Part shown: positions 35,201 to 43,114 of the stretch, piece after piece
How positions within the stretch are numbered: the stretch's first letter is position 1
Layout of the letters: every line of letters begins with the position of its first letter
Assembly (NCBI RefSeq): GCF_003312875.1
Contig: NZ_CP015163.1
Coordinates: 434,001 to 498,000, forward strand
Origin: Amycolatopsis albispora
Lineage (GTDB): Bacteria > Actinomycetota > Actinomycetes > Mycobacteriales > Pseudonocardiaceae
DNA length: 64,000 nt
Reading direction: 5' to 3'
Notes under the pieces: generated by a model
Databases searched by the model: none
Told to the model about the DNA's origin: nothing
What the model saw: only the letters and a program-made list of their open reading frames with translations
Translations under genes and position numbers: made by a program

Positions 35201-36058
35201 CACTCCCTGATGGTGCCGCGCGCGACCGCGACGGTCCGCCGCGAACTCGGCCGCGAGGTGCCGTTGCAGCTGATGCTGGAACATCGGACGCCTGCGAGCT
35301 ACGCGGCCGCGATCCTGCGCGAGAGCCTGCCCGACCTCAGCGCGGCCTCGCGTGAGGACCGGCTCGTCCAGCGAACCTGGCGCGGCGAGAAGCTCGCCGG
35401 CTGCCGACGCGTGGATCTGTTCATCTCCACCGAGAACCCGCTCCGGAAGAATGCCGACCTCCCGTTGCTGATCGTCCTCGACGGCTCCGAGTTCGTGGAG
35501 ATCATGCGCCTGCCGGCGATTCTGGACCGGCTCTCCCGCCAGGATCGGATCCCCACCACCGCGGCGATATTCCTGAGTCCGAGCGAGTGGCCGACCCGCC
35601 GCGGCGAGCTCCTCGACGACGGGATCGTCGACGCGCTCGCCGACGAGCTGATCCCCTACCTGCGCACCTGGCTCGGGAACCGGCCGGTCGGCCGCGCCGT
35701 CGCGGTGGGCGCGAGTCTGGGGGCGGTCACGGCGATCCGCTCCGCGCTGCGCCGGCCGGATCGCTTCCACGGCGCCGTGGCCCTCTCCGGCCCGGTGAGC
35801 GAACATCGGCTCGGCCCGGCGAGGCCCGGCCGGTCGAGAGGCGGGTCGCGGTTCTTCCTGTCCGCGAGCCGGGAGGAGAAGGACATCATCCTCGACGACG
35901 GACTCAGCTTGGTGGAAGCGACCGAACGCACAGCCGACGAGCTCGCGGCCGACGGACACGTCGTACGAAGCGCGATCGGGGAAGGCGGCCACACCTACGC
36001 GGCGTGGGAGTCGATGCTCCCCGATGCGATCCGCTGGTCGCTGGGCGACCGACCATAG
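32201..36058 (+). CDS. NRPS C-A-T with C-terminal Fes-like esterase domain
   Basis: This 1285-residue protein has a condensation domain (20-440) with TMHHIITDRWS (HHxxxD kept, Gly replaced by Arg), then an A domain (465-960) with STSGSTGNPK, YGPTECT, YRTGDL and NNKLD. The carrier site GGHSLM is near residue 1000. A C-terminal domain (~1070-1285) resembles enterobactin esterase Fes/IroE rather than an NRPS thioesterase: LIVLDGSEF, GASLGAVTAIRSALRRPDRF with Ser near 1171, and GGHTYAAWESMLPDAI with the His. Pocket residues by eye are D-V-L-K-V-G-S-V-L; Lys in the pocket recalls Asp/Asn codes. The esterase may release or hydrolyse the chain. ATG 32201 is used; GTG 32189 is possible. Confidence 0.88.
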   Translation: MPTRESRPRNPLPPFRDGTASEFPLSAGQERLWWLRQLDSSHDQYHISCGWRFPAEASREALLAALDALVRRHEILRTKFLMSPDGAVSQEIVDHVEIPLVWAGRDWQEAVEQAAVRPFDLARPPLFRAVAAELVDGPGLLVTMHHIITDRWSMDVFARDLFELYEAALKARTPRLPRLAVQYGDYARWQRDFLTDDLLRSQLNYWTEALAGCEPLELPLDRPRPTAIDAIGETVVLELPREATAAMTALAWRTRASPAMVVTAAFVATLRAFCGQSDVVIGAIVSDRTHPDLRDLIGFFINTMILRVDLTTTELTFREAITRTRDAWMAADAHQDARLEQIVGALNAGSEAHRNPIFDVVVNHAGDREDLAEDPDAPMWWEPDLPVTARFDLSLTTRIVEGRLRATFVYPTALFNRATIATLADRYIRTLEQGVATPDAPMRDFDLLTRADRTLLRRGNDRTPASGTTVVERLQTRAARTPDAPAVVGHGGPLSYGQLNERANRLARHLLTLGAGPEQVVGVCLERTVERFVVLLALAKCGAAYLPVDPDFPADRIRLLMSDAAAVLMIVGSPLLARLPSMETPVVTIGDGSPDLTGYATGNLPALPAPDSLAYLISTSGSTGNPKSVAISHRALSRLVEGAPHYLEVGPGSVFLQTGPLTFDVAVLEWAPLAHGGRVVIAETGSLLDGLRDVLCEHQVTTLKLVSPQLDILVEQDPHILSGLRQLVVGGDVVNPRSFALVDGLLPGCRVVASYGPTECTVLATVFEGEPWSGRVPIGRPIPHTSAYLLDEDLQPVSVGMRGEIFLAGDGLARGYHSRPGLTAASFLPDPFGPPGSRMYRTGDLGRYLPNGAIDFLGRTDHQVKIRGFRIETSEVEHALLRHPDITAAAVVRATLATGPALVAYIVAARSVDVGALRDMLRETLPAYLRPDHFVTIPRFPLTANNKLDRAALPPVTTATTRAGVDLPPATGLEARVVAAWSAALGRPLSASDDFFDQGGHSLMVPRATATVRRELGREVPLQLMLEHRTPASYAAAILRESLPDLSAASREDRLVQRTWRGEKLAGCRRVDLFISTENPLRKNADLPLLIVLDGSEFVEIMRLPAILDRLSRQDRIPTTAAIFLSPSEWPTRRGELLDDGIVDALADELIPYLRTWLGNRPVGRAVAVGASLGAVTAIRSALRRPDRFHGAVALSGPVSEHRLGPARPGRSRGGSRFFLSASREEKDIILDDGLSLVEATERTADELAADGHVVRSAIGEGGHTYAAWESMLPDAIRWSLGDRP

Positions 36059-36065
36059 TCGATAG

Positions 36066-37688
36066 GTGGTGCTTGCGGTGCAGGATTCTCGACGGTCAGC
36101 CCAGACCGCGGGTGCGCGGACCCTGGTCGATCTCCTGGAGCGCCGGTTTCGCGACCGGCCGGCGGCCACGGCCATCCGGACCTCGGCCCGCTCGTGGAGC
36201 TATGCCGAGCTCGATCGGCAGTCGGCGCGACTCGCGCGGCGGCTGGTGGCCGGCGACGCCGGACCGATCGTCGGTCTCGTCGCGCGGCACTGCCCGGCCG
36301 CGTTGATCGGCATCGTCGCCATCCTGCGAAGCGGCGCGGCGTGCCTGCCGATGAGCCCCGACGATCCGCCGCTGCGCAATCGCGGGGTGCTCGACGACGT
36401 CGGCTGCCGACGCGTCCTTGCTACCGCGCCGGTCGACTGGCTGCCCGACGCCCAGCTCATTGACGTAACCGGCCCGCAGACGGGCGCCGACAGTCCCGAC
36501 AGCCCCGCCGCCACGGAGCTCCCCTCGCCGAGGCCGCTCGACCTGGCATACGCGCTCACCACGTCGGGCTCGACCGGGCGACCCAAGATCGTCGGTGTGC
36601 CGCACGAAGGCCTCCTGAACCTGATCATCGCCTCGTTCGAGGACATCGACCTGATCAGGACCGACGACGTGATGCTGTGGACGACCGCGCTCACCGTGGA
36701 CAGCACCATGCACGACTGCCTGATGCCGCTCTGCTTCGGCGCCTGCGTCGCCATCGCCGACGGCGGCGACCTGCCCGCCAACCGCATCCTGCGCACCGTC
36801 CGCGCGCTCGGCGTGACCGCGCTGGAAGTCCCGGCCGCGGTGCTCGGGCCGTACGGGACGTCCCTGCTTCCCCGGCTGGCCGCGGCCGGCGTGCGCCTGG
36901 TCATCACCGGCGGGTCCCAACTCGACGGGCCGGACCTGGGCAGCAACGACTCGCTGGTCGTCCACAACGGCTACGGCCCGACCGAGGCTTCGGTGGCCGC
37001 GACGTGGTATCCCTGCGACGCCTCGACCCCGCAGTGGGTCCCCATCGGGCGCCCGATCCGCAACGTGCGAACCTATGTCCTCGACGAGGAGCTGAACCCC
37101 GTCCCGGCCGGCGACACCGGCCAGATGTACCTGGCCGGCGCCGGTCTTGCCAGAGGCTATCTCGGCCATCCCGGCCGCACGGCGGCCTCGTTCCTCCCGG
37201 ATCCGTTCGCCGAGAGGCCCGGCGAGCGCATGTACGCCACCGGGGACAACGTTCGGCTTCAGCCGGACGGGAACTACGTGTACGCCGGCCGAATCGACGA
37301 CCAGATCAAGATCAGTGGGTACCGGGTCGAGATCGGCGAGGTGGAGCACAACCTGCGGGCATGCCGAGGCGTGGTCGACGCGGCGGCACTGTTGCGCGAG
37401 GACACCCCGGGCGGCGCGGCCATCGTCGCCTATCTGGTCGGCGAACGGCGACCCGACGAGCTGCTCACGAGCCAACTGGGTCGTTGGCTACCCGCGCCGA
37501 TGATTCCACGCGTCTACGTCTGGCTGGACGAGATGCCTCTCAACCGCGCGGGCAAGATCGATCGTCGAGCGCTCGCCAAGATGCTCGATCCCGCACTTCC
37601 TCACCCGGACGCAACACGCAACCCTCACGTTGTGCCATTCACTTCCGGGGGCGGGACGGATACGGGAGGCTGTCCAGATGACTGCTGA
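36066..37688 (+). CDS. stand-alone adenylation domain, 3' end altered by repeat
   Basis: This 540-residue protein has all A-domain cores: ALTTSGSTGRPK, GYGPTEAS, YATGDN (Tyr-Ala for Tyr-Arg), GRIDDQIKISGYRVEIGEVEH in pattern, and NRAGKIDRRALAK. Pocket residues by eye are D-S-H-E-I-G-G-V-A, with no match I know. No carrier follows. The last ~12 residues are read out of the 801-bp DinB repeat that begins at 37651, so the natural C-terminus, possibly with a carrier domain, was lost when the repeat inserted. The enzyme core remains complete, so it could still load the free carrier at 31923-32180. Confidence 0.85.
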   Translation: MVLAVQDSRRSAQTAGARTLVDLLERRFRDRPAATAIRTSARSWSYAELDRQSARLARRLVAGDAGPIVGLVARHCPAALIGIVAILRSGAACLPMSPDDPPLRNRGVLDDVGCRRVLATAPVDWLPDAQLIDVTGPQTGADSPDSPAATELPSPRPLDLAYALTTSGSTGRPKIVGVPHEGLLNLIIASFEDIDLIRTDDVMLWTTALTVDSTMHDCLMPLCFGACVAIADGGDLPANRILRTVRALGVTALEVPAAVLGPYGTSLLPRLAAAGVRLVITGGSQLDGPDLGSNDSLVVHNGYGPTEASVAATWYPCDASTPQWVPIGRPIRNVRTYVLDEELNPVPAGDTGQMYLAGAGLARGYLGHPGRTAASFLPDPFAERPGERMYATGDNVRLQPDGNYVYAGRIDDQIKISGYRVEIGEVEHNLRACRGVVDAAALLREDTPGGAAIVAYLVGERRPDELLTSQLGRWLPAPMIPRVYVWLDEMPLNRAGKIDRRALAKMLDPALPHPDATRNPHVVPFTSGGGTDTGGCPDDC

Positions 37689-38451
37689 GTACACCCAAGG
37701 TGACCAGTTCCGTGGTGCCCGCATCCATCTGTGCGACCTCTCCGGCCTCGAGATTCGTGATTGTGACGTCACCGGCCTGAAGATTGTGGACTGCTATGGG
37801 GGTGAGGTTTCCCTTGGTGGCGGTTTTGAGCGTGTTGTTGTCAATGACGTCGATGTGACCGCCTATGTCGAGGCTGAGCTCGATCGGTTGCATCCGAACC
37901 GGGTGCTGGCCCGTGAGGCCACGTCTGCCGCTGAATACCGGGCTGCTTGGGATGCGATCGAGAGGCAGTGGGGGGAGACGATCGACCGTGCCGGGCGCTT
38001 ACCGGAGGTGAAGCTGCATGAGCGGGTCGATGGTGAGTGGTCGTTTGTTGAGACGCAGCGGCATCTGCTGATGGCCGGTGATGCTTGGATCGGTAACGCT
38101 GTGCTGGAGGAGGATGCGCCGTATCATCCGTTGGGCTTTCCTGGTGGCGGGATGTCGGCTGAGGCATCGGCGAAGCTTCTCGGGCTCACTCTTGATGCGG
38201 TCCCGACGCTGGAGGAGGTGCTCGTGCCGCGGCTTGCTCGCATGGCCGCGGTGCGTCGGGTTGTCGACGAGCTCACCGAGGCTGAGTTGGATCGGGTGTG
38301 TGGTCGCAAGCCGGCCGATTCGTATCCGGACAAGGACTACGTCGTGCGGCGTTGCCTCAGCGTCGTGTTCAAGGAAGAGGCCGAGCATCACCGGTACGCG
38401 GTGCGCGACCTCACCGTGCTCGAGGCCGGTACCCGAACCGAGTGAAAGCGC
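37651..38451 (+). repeat. 801-bp direct repeat, right copy (DinB-like gene)
   Basis: This is the right-hand partner of 3971-4771, same orientation, collinear without gaps. Its left edge lies inside the A-domain reading frame and its right edge falls just after the DinB-like stop codon. Confidence 0.95.
37678..38445 (+). CDS. pentapeptide-like / DinB-fold protein, right copy
   Basis: This 255-residue protein differs from the left copy at about ten residues (for example LEIRDC for LEVRDC, GFPGGGMSAEAS for GLPGGGMPAEAS). Most differences between the genes are silent, so both copies look to be under selection or recently exchanged. It overlaps the end of the A-domain gene by 11 bases in another frame. 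As with the left copy, a thiol-dependent or resistance role is possible but not shown. Confidence 0.8.
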   Translation: MTAEYTQGDQFRGARIHLCDLSGLEIRDCDVTGLKIVDCYGGEVSLGGGFERVVVNDVDVTAYVEAELDRLHPNRVLAREATSAAEYRAAWDAIERQWGETIDRAGRLPEVKLHERVDGEWSFVETQRHLLMAGDAWIGNAVLEEDAPYHPLGFPGGGMSAEASAKLLGLTLDAVPTLEEVLVPRLARMAAVRRVVDELTEAELDRVCGRKPADSYPDKDYVVRRCLSVVFKEEAEHHRYAVRDLTVLEAGTRTE

Positions 38452-38876
38452 GTCCCGGCAATGGACGGCGATCTCGCGATCCTGCGCTTGACCAGCCCAA
38501 GGGCGCGGTGCCGACCGGCGAGGTAGTCACGACGGGCTACGGAAAGACCAGCAATGCGGGCTTCCCCAACGAACGACGCGAGGTCTTCCTCGATGTCACG
38601 CCGCGGTGGACCCGCGAAGGCAGCTACCAGTTCGTGAAGCCGATTACGCCCGGAATGAACTGCACCCGCAAATCCGGCCAGACGGCCGGAGCATGCGGCA
38701 CTGGGTGATGTCGTCATCGGAATCGTTTTCTCAGCACCGAACCTGGATAAGCGGTAACGTGGGGAGGTAGCCGGCGGTTCATCCACCTGCCTTCAGTCGG
38801 CGCGGCCCCGCCAACCCCGGAGACTCTGATGTGCTGATGTCCTACCCGGCGGGCAGGATGGGCTCGGGAGGTACAG
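38452..38876 (+). other. gap with possible coding remnant
   Basis: No convincing gene lies here. One plus-strand frame up to 38708 (segments GEVVTTGYGKTSNAGFPNE and REVFLDVTPRWTREGSYQ) has a peptide-like composition but no start of its own and no known domain. It looks like a relic joined to the right end of the DinB repeat. Confidence 0.4.
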
Positions 38877-39368
38877 ATGAGCGACATCGCGGACGTGCCA
38901 CCCGCCGTTGTGGGCCGGCTCCGGGTGATCTGCGGGGAACTGCCCGAGGCGTACGAGGAGCCGGCGTGGATCGGCCTGCGGTGGCGGATTCGCCGGCGGA
39001 CGTTCCTGCACGTCTACACCACCGACGGGAGGGGGTCGGCGTACATCGATGTGGACGATCCGGCCATCCTGATGACCTTCCGGGCGCCGCCCTGGGAGTT
39101 GGCCGCGCTGGCGCATGCCGGCCCTCCGTTCTTCCGGGCCGACTGGGGTGCGAATGTCGTGGGAATGGTGCTGGACGACGAGACGGACTGGGTCGAGGTT
39201 GCCGAGCTGGTGACGGACAGCTATCGCGTGCAGGCGCCCCGCCGCCTCTGCGATGGCCTCGCCGGTGAGCAGCAGTGGGATGTCCTGCTCGAAGCTGGCG
39301 ACTTTCGGGCCGATGGTGATCAGTCGGCCGCTGGCGTGTGGGTGGGGGATGAGGTGTGGCGCCAGTAG
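38877..39368 (+). CDS. MmcQ/YjbR-family protein with replaced C-terminus
   Basis: This 163-residue protein has the YjbR pattern over residues 1-118: LRVICGELPEAYEEPAWIGLRWRIRRRTF in pieces, LAALAHAGPPFF, ADWGANVVGMVLDDETDW and LVTDSYRVQAPRRL. Normal relatives end soon after APKKL; here ~40 unrelated residues follow, so the end probably runs into foreign sequence that leads to the IS3 element. The family binds DNA in some structures, but its role is obscure. Start ATG 38877 follows GGGAGG. Confidence 0.7.
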   Translation: MSDIADVPPAVVGRLRVICGELPEAYEEPAWIGLRWRIRRRTFLHVYTTDGRGSAYIDVDDPAILMTFRAPPWELAALAHAGPPFFRADWGANVVGMVLDDETDWVEVAELVTDSYRVQAPRRLCDGLAGEQQWDVLLEAGDFRADGDQSAAGVWVGDEVWRQ

Positions 39369-39429
39369 TCCGGCGCGGTGCCGACGATCACCGTCCGGTC
39401 GACGAGGGCCTCCAGGGAGACCGAGTCCT

Positions 39430-39752
39430 GTTGGGCCAGGGGGCACCACGGAAGCACCCGGAGGAGTCGCGGGAGCGGACGACGCGGCTGGCGGTTGAGG
39501 CCAGGCGGGGTCCTGTGTCGGCTGGTGGGGCGATCAAGCGGATCGCCGACCAGTTCGGTGCACCCGGAAGCGTTGCGGATGTGGGTGAAGCAGGCCGAGA
39601 CCGACGAGGGGGTCAGGCCGGGCACGACGTCGACCGAGGCGGCCAGGGTCGCCGCGCTGGAACGTGAGGTGCGTGAGCTGCGCCGGGCGAACCAGATCCT
39701 GAAGTCCGCGGCGTCTTTCTTCGCAGCGGAGCTGGACCGTCCGTCGCGATGA
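39430..39752 (+). pseudogene. IS3-family orfA, frameshifted
   Basis: The N-terminal half (HPEESRERTTRLAVEARR, then AIKRIADQFG) reads in one frame. The C-terminal half (HPEALRMWVKQAETDEG, VRELRRANQILKSAASFFA) continues in the next frame from about 39560. The junction TTCGGTGCACCCG looks like loss of two bases from a GGTGTGCAC-type sequence. A conventional ATG/GTG start is also missing at the expected place. The helix-turn-helix half and leucine-zipper half are thus separated. Confidence 0.75.
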
Positions 39753-40669
39753 GGGTCGAGTTCGTCGATTCCCAGCGGAAGGAGCACGGTGTCCAGCCGG
39801 TCCTGCGGGTGCTGCAGGGCACGCCCGCCGAGATCGCACCGTCGACCTACTACGCCGCCAAGACTCGTCCCGAGTCCGCCCGCGTGGCATCCGACCGGGT
39901 GCTGGCCGAGAAGGTCGAGCGGGTGCACGAGGACAACTACAGCGTATACGGGACCCGCAAGGTCTGGGCCGAGCTGAACCGGCACGGCACCGATGTGGCC
40001 CGGTGCACGGTCGAGCGGCTCATGCGCGAGACCGGGCTGCGCGGGCTGCTCCGGGACAAGTCCCCGCGCACCACCAAGCCCGCCGCCGAGACCGGGCGGC
40101 CGGGTGATCTGGTTGAACGCGACTTCACCGCCACCGGGCCGAACCAGTTGTGGGTCGCGGACCTGACCTACGTCCGCACCGCCGACGGCTGGGTCTACGC
40201 GACGTTCATCCTGGACGTGTTCTCCCGCCTGATCGTCGGCTGGCAGGTCGCCACCAGCCTCTACACCGACCTCGCCCTGGACGCCCTGCAGATGGCGCTC
40301 TGGCGCCGCCAGGCCGGCCGCGCCGACCTGGCCGGGCTGGTCCATCACAGCGATCGCGGAGTGCAGTACCGGGCGATCCGCTACACCCAGCGCCTCGCCG
40401 AGGCGGGCGCGGTCGCCTCGGTCGGGTCCACCGGCGACTCCTACGACAACGCGATGGCCGAGGCATTCAACTCGCTCTATAAGGCCGAACTCGTCCGCAA
40501 CAAGGGTCCCTGGCGCGGCCTGGACGACCTGGAAATCGCAACCGTCGAGTACATCGACTGGTACAAAAACCGGCGCCTGCACGGCGAACTCGGACACGTG
40601 CCGCCCGCCGAGTACGAAGCACTACACGCGATGACCCATCCGGTCACCACAACCCTGGAAACCAACTAA
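39749..40669 (+). CDS. IS3-family transposase OrfB (DDE integrase)
   Basis: This 306-residue protein has an N-terminal HTH_21-like region (YSVYGTRKVWAELNR) and an rve integrase core. The DDE residues are visible in WVADLTYVRT, VHHSDRGVQYRAIRY and DNAMAEAFNSLYKAELV. OrfB normally depends on a programmed frameshift from orfA to make the active OrfAB; since orfA here is broken, transposition is unlikely without a helper copy. It overlaps the orfA stop by ATGA. Confidence 0.9.
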   Translation: MRVEFVDSQRKEHGVQPVLRVLQGTPAEIAPSTYYAAKTRPESARVASDRVLAEKVERVHEDNYSVYGTRKVWAELNRHGTDVARCTVERLMRETGLRGLLRDKSPRTTKPAAETGRPGDLVERDFTATGPNQLWVADLTYVRTADGWVYATFILDVFSRLIVGWQVATSLYTDLALDALQMALWRRQAGRADLAGLVHHSDRGVQYRAIRYTQRLAEAGAVASVGSTGDSYDNAMAEAFNSLYKAELVRNKGPWRGLDDLEIATVEYIDWYKNRRLHGELGHVPPAEYEALHAMTHPVTTTLETN

Positions 40670-40769
40670 CCCAGTCTCCATCAAACCCTGGGCTTGACAA
40701 TCGTGGCCGCCCTGTCAGGCCAGGAAGCGCAGCCGCCGTCGGACGCCGGCGGGCCGAAGGTCGTGCCAC

Positions 40770-41000
40770 GCGACTCGACCTGACAAGGTCGACGGGCTGG
40801 CCGCGATCCGCGCACTCGGCAGCATGATCGCCTGGCTGCCGCTGATTCCGTCCTTTGTGGACTCGCTGTGGCGGCTGGCGTTCGGTGTGGTGCCCACGTT
40901 CTGGCCCGCCGAGGCGTTCCTCGCCGTGAGCGAGGGCGCTACCTGGTGGCCGTACCTGGCCGGTGGGGTGGTTTACCACGCTGCGCAGGCCAGAGTTCCC
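40770..41000 (+). pseudogene. fragment of ABC-2 type transporter permease
   Basis: A plus-strand frame reads DKVDGLAAIRALGSMIAWLP and then VVPTFWPAEAFLAVSEGATWW plus PYLAGGVVYHAAQARVPAR, which matches the C-terminal part of an ABC-2 permease of the fluoroquinolone-export type. No N-terminal membrane domain or ATPase is present and the natural end is replaced by unrelated sequence. It is a scar between the IS element and the hexuronate operon. The rest of 40700-41104 shows nothing else. Confidence 0.6.
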
Positions 41001-41104
41001 GCGAGGCGTCACGGAAATCCCTCTGGAGGTGGGCGTCGTGATCTGGTTGGGTGGCGAGGGCCGTGTTGGCGCTCCGCTCGGGTCGTCCACGGCGGGGTGG
41101 CGGC

Positions 41105-41812
41105 TCAGTCCCAGACGACTACGTTGCGGCGCACCGGTGTGGTGGCGTCGTTCGAGGCGAACAGCTCGGGTTTGCGTTCCCGGATGCGTTCGATGTCCGC
41201 GAAAACCTCGCGCAGGTGGGTCCGCATGGTCCGCCGGGCGAGCGGCAGGTCGTGCGCGGTCACCGCGCGCAGGATGTCCACGTGCTGCCCGGCGAACAGC
41301 TCCGGGGTGTTGGCCTCGTGCAATCCCAGCCGCCGGGCGCGGTCGAGGTGCCCCTTCGCCGACACGACCGTCGGCCATGCCGAGCTGTGCCCGCTGAGCG
41401 CGAGCAGGCCGCGGTGGAACATTTCGTCGAGTTCGAAGAAGTCCTCGAGCGCGATGCCGGGCTCCTGCTGGCGCGCCAGGTTGTCTTCCAGTTCCTTGAC
41501 GATCTCGGGGTCCAGCGTCTCCGGCAGGTCGTCCAGCGCGGCGAGTTCGACCGCCTCCCGCAGGAACTGCGCGTCGGCCACCCGCTGCGGGTCCACCCGT
41601 GAGACGAACGAGCCGACCTTCGGGAACACCTGCACGAGGCCTTCCTCGGCGAGCAGGATCAGGCTTTCCCTGACCGGGGTGCGGCTCACGCCCAATGCCG
41701 CGGCCAGCTCGTTCTCCGACAGGGGGGAGCCGGGGGGCAGGTCCAGCGTCAGCATCCGCCGCCGGAGGGTCTCGTAGACGCGTCGGCGGTTCGTGCGCCC
41801 TCGGTCGGTCAC
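41105..41812 (-). CDS. GntR/FadR-family transcriptional regulator of hexuronate operon
   Basis: This 235-residue protein has an N-terminal winged helix (VYETLRRRMLTLDLPPGSPL, SENELAAALGVSRTPVRESL) and a C-terminal FCD all-helical ligand domain (ELDEMFHRGLLALSGH, QHVDILRAVTAHDL, AHDLPLARRTMRTHL). FadR-type regulators of this kind control hexuronate genes (UxuR, ExuR) and respond to a sugar acid. It is divergent from the mannonate dehydratase gene, with a perfect palindrome in between. Confidence 0.9.
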   Translation of the reverse strand: MTDRGRTNRRRVYETLRRRMLTLDLPPGSPLSENELAAALGVSRTPVRESLILLAEEGLVQVFPKVGSFVSRVDPQRVADAQFLREAVELAALDDLPETLDPEIVKELEDNLARQQEPGIALEDFFELDEMFHRGLLALSGHSSAWPTVVSAKGHLDRARRLGLHEANTPELFAGQHVDILRAVTAHDLPLARRTMRTHLREVFADIERIRERKPELFASNDATTPVRRNVVVWD

Positions 41813-41846
41813 CAGCCAACCCTAGCCGACACCCCGGTCCCACCGG

Positions 41847-41875
41847 TTGACGTACTACCCGACTGATGCTTGTAT
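41847..41875 (+). promoter_or_regulatory. candidate promoter of the hexuronate operon
   Basis: TTGACG (41847-41852) and TTGTAT (41870-41875) are 17 bases apart, upstream of the TTG start at 41906. The -10 box lies within the palindrome that probably binds the GntR regulator. Confidence 0.55.
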
Positions 41876-41880
41876 ACAAG
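41869..41880. promoter_or_regulatory. palindromic operator for the GntR-type regulator
   Basis: CTTGTATACAAG is a perfect 12-base palindrome in the gap between the divergent regulator and operon. FadR-subfamily operators have this form (TTGTnnACAA). Overlap with the -10 box implies repression. Confidence 0.7.
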
Positions 41881-41905
41881 TACTGAAACACAGGAGGTTC
41901 CCGGT

Positions 41906-43114
41906 TTGAGCACGATCGAGCGGGCCGAGGTGCTGGTGGCTTCACCTGGCCGCAACTTCGTCACCCTGCGGCTGACCATCTCCGACGGGGTGACCGGCCT
42001 CGGCGACGCGACGCTGAACGGCCGCGAGCTGGCGGTGGCGAGCTACCTGCGCGACCACGTCGTGCCGCTGCTCACCGGCCGCGACCCGGCGCGCATCGAG
42101 GACACCTGGCAGTACCTGTACCGCGGGGCCTACTGGCGGCGTGGCCCGGTGACGATGACCGCGATCGCCGCGGTGGACACCGCGCTGTGGGACATCAAGG
42201 GCAAGGTCGCCGGACTGCCGGTGTACCAGCTGCTCGGCGGCCGGTCTCGCGACGGCGTGCTGGTCTACTCGCACGCCAGCGGCACCGACGTCCCGTCCCT
42301 GCTGGACGATGTCGCGCGGTTCCGCGATGAGGGCTACCGCGCGATCCGCGCGCAGGCGGCCGTGCCCGAGATCGGCGGCAGCTACGGCGTGCGCCGCGGC
42401 GCGGTGTACGAGCCTGCCGCCACCTCGCTCCCCGACGAGCAGCCCTGGTCCACCGAGGCCTACCTCGACTTCGCGCCGACCTATCTCGAGGCCGTGCGCG
42501 AAACCCACGGCTTCGGCTTCCACCTCCTGCACGACGTGCACCACCGGCTCACCCCGATCGAGGCGGCCCGCTTCGGCAAGCGGGTCGAAGACTGCCGCCT
42601 GTTCTGGATGGAGGACCCGACTCCGGCGGAGAACCAGGAAGCCTTCCGGCTGATCCGCCAGCACACCACCACACCGGTGGCGGTCGGGGAGAACCTTTCG
42701 TCCATCTGGGACGTCCAGCACCTGATCACCGAGCAGCTGATCGACTACGTGCGCACCACCGTGGTGCACGCGGGCGGCATCACGCACCTGCGCCGGATCT
42801 TCGACCTCGCCGCGCTGTACCAGGTGCGCACCGGTTCGCACGGCGCGACCGACCTCTCGCCGATCACCCTCGCCGCCGCCGTGCACCTCGACCTCGCCGT
42901 GCCGAACTTCGGCATCCAGGAGTACATGCCGCACGTGCCGGAGACCATGGAGGTCTTCCGCAGCGGGGTGTCCTTCGCCGACGGCATGCTGCACCCGTCC
43001 GAGGAACCGGGGCTCGGGGTGGACTACGACGACGAGGCGGCGGCGCGGTTCCCGTACGAACCCCGCTACCTGCCGGTGGCGCGCCGCCTCGACGGTTCGG
43101 TGCACGACTGGTGA
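41906..43114 (+). CDS. manD: D-mannonate dehydratase (ManD, enolase superfamily)
   Basis: This 402-residue enolase-superfamily protein of the ManD type carries [11 protein letters not shown] near the N-terminus, [13 protein letters not shown], the catalytic Arg/Tyr loop (AIRAQAA ... SYGVRR), LLHDVHHRL and [12 protein letters not shown] and VGENLSS with the three metal ligands (Asp, Glu, Glu) and catalytic His. It dehydrates D-mannonate to 2-keto-3-deoxy-D-gluconate. TTG 41906 with AGGAGG eight bases upstream is the start. It is first in a five-gene operon whose other enzymes fit the hexuronate route. Confidence 0.9.
   Translation: MSTIERAEVLVASPGRNFVTLRLTISDGVTGLGDATLNGRELAVASYLRDHVVPLLTGRDPARIEDTWQYLYRGAYWRRGPVTMTAIAAVDTALWDIKGKVAGLPVYQLLGGRSRDGVLVYSHASGTDVPSLLDDVARFRDEGYRAIRAQAAVPEIGGSYGVRRGAVYEPAATSLPDEQPWSTEAYLDFAPTYLEAVRETHGFGFHLLHDVHHRLTPIEAARFGKRVEDCRLFWMEDPTPAENQEAFRLIRQHTTTPVAVGENLSSIWDVQHLITEQLIDYVRTTVVHAGGITHLRRIFDLAALYQVRTGSHGATDLSPITLAAAVHLDLAVPNFGIQEYMPHVPETMEVFRSGVSFADGMLHPSEEPGLGVDYDDEAAARFPYEPRYLPVARRLDGSVHDW

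Larger units (their letters stand above)
39430..40699 (+). mobile_element. IS3-family insertion sequence, probably inactive
   Basis: An orfA/orfB pair is present, with orfB intact and orfA frameshifted. After orfB comes CTCCATCAAACCCTGGGCTTGACA, whose reverse complement would be a typical IS3-type terminal repeat ending near 40699. A matching left repeat is not clear; only a weak GGAGACCGAGTCC lies near 39413. Left end uncertain. Confidence 0.65.

Noticed and set aside
38388..38786. Minus-strand frame across the right end of the DinB repeat
   Set aside because: It is antisense to the DinB gene for part of its length and has no family resemblance or ribosome-binding site.
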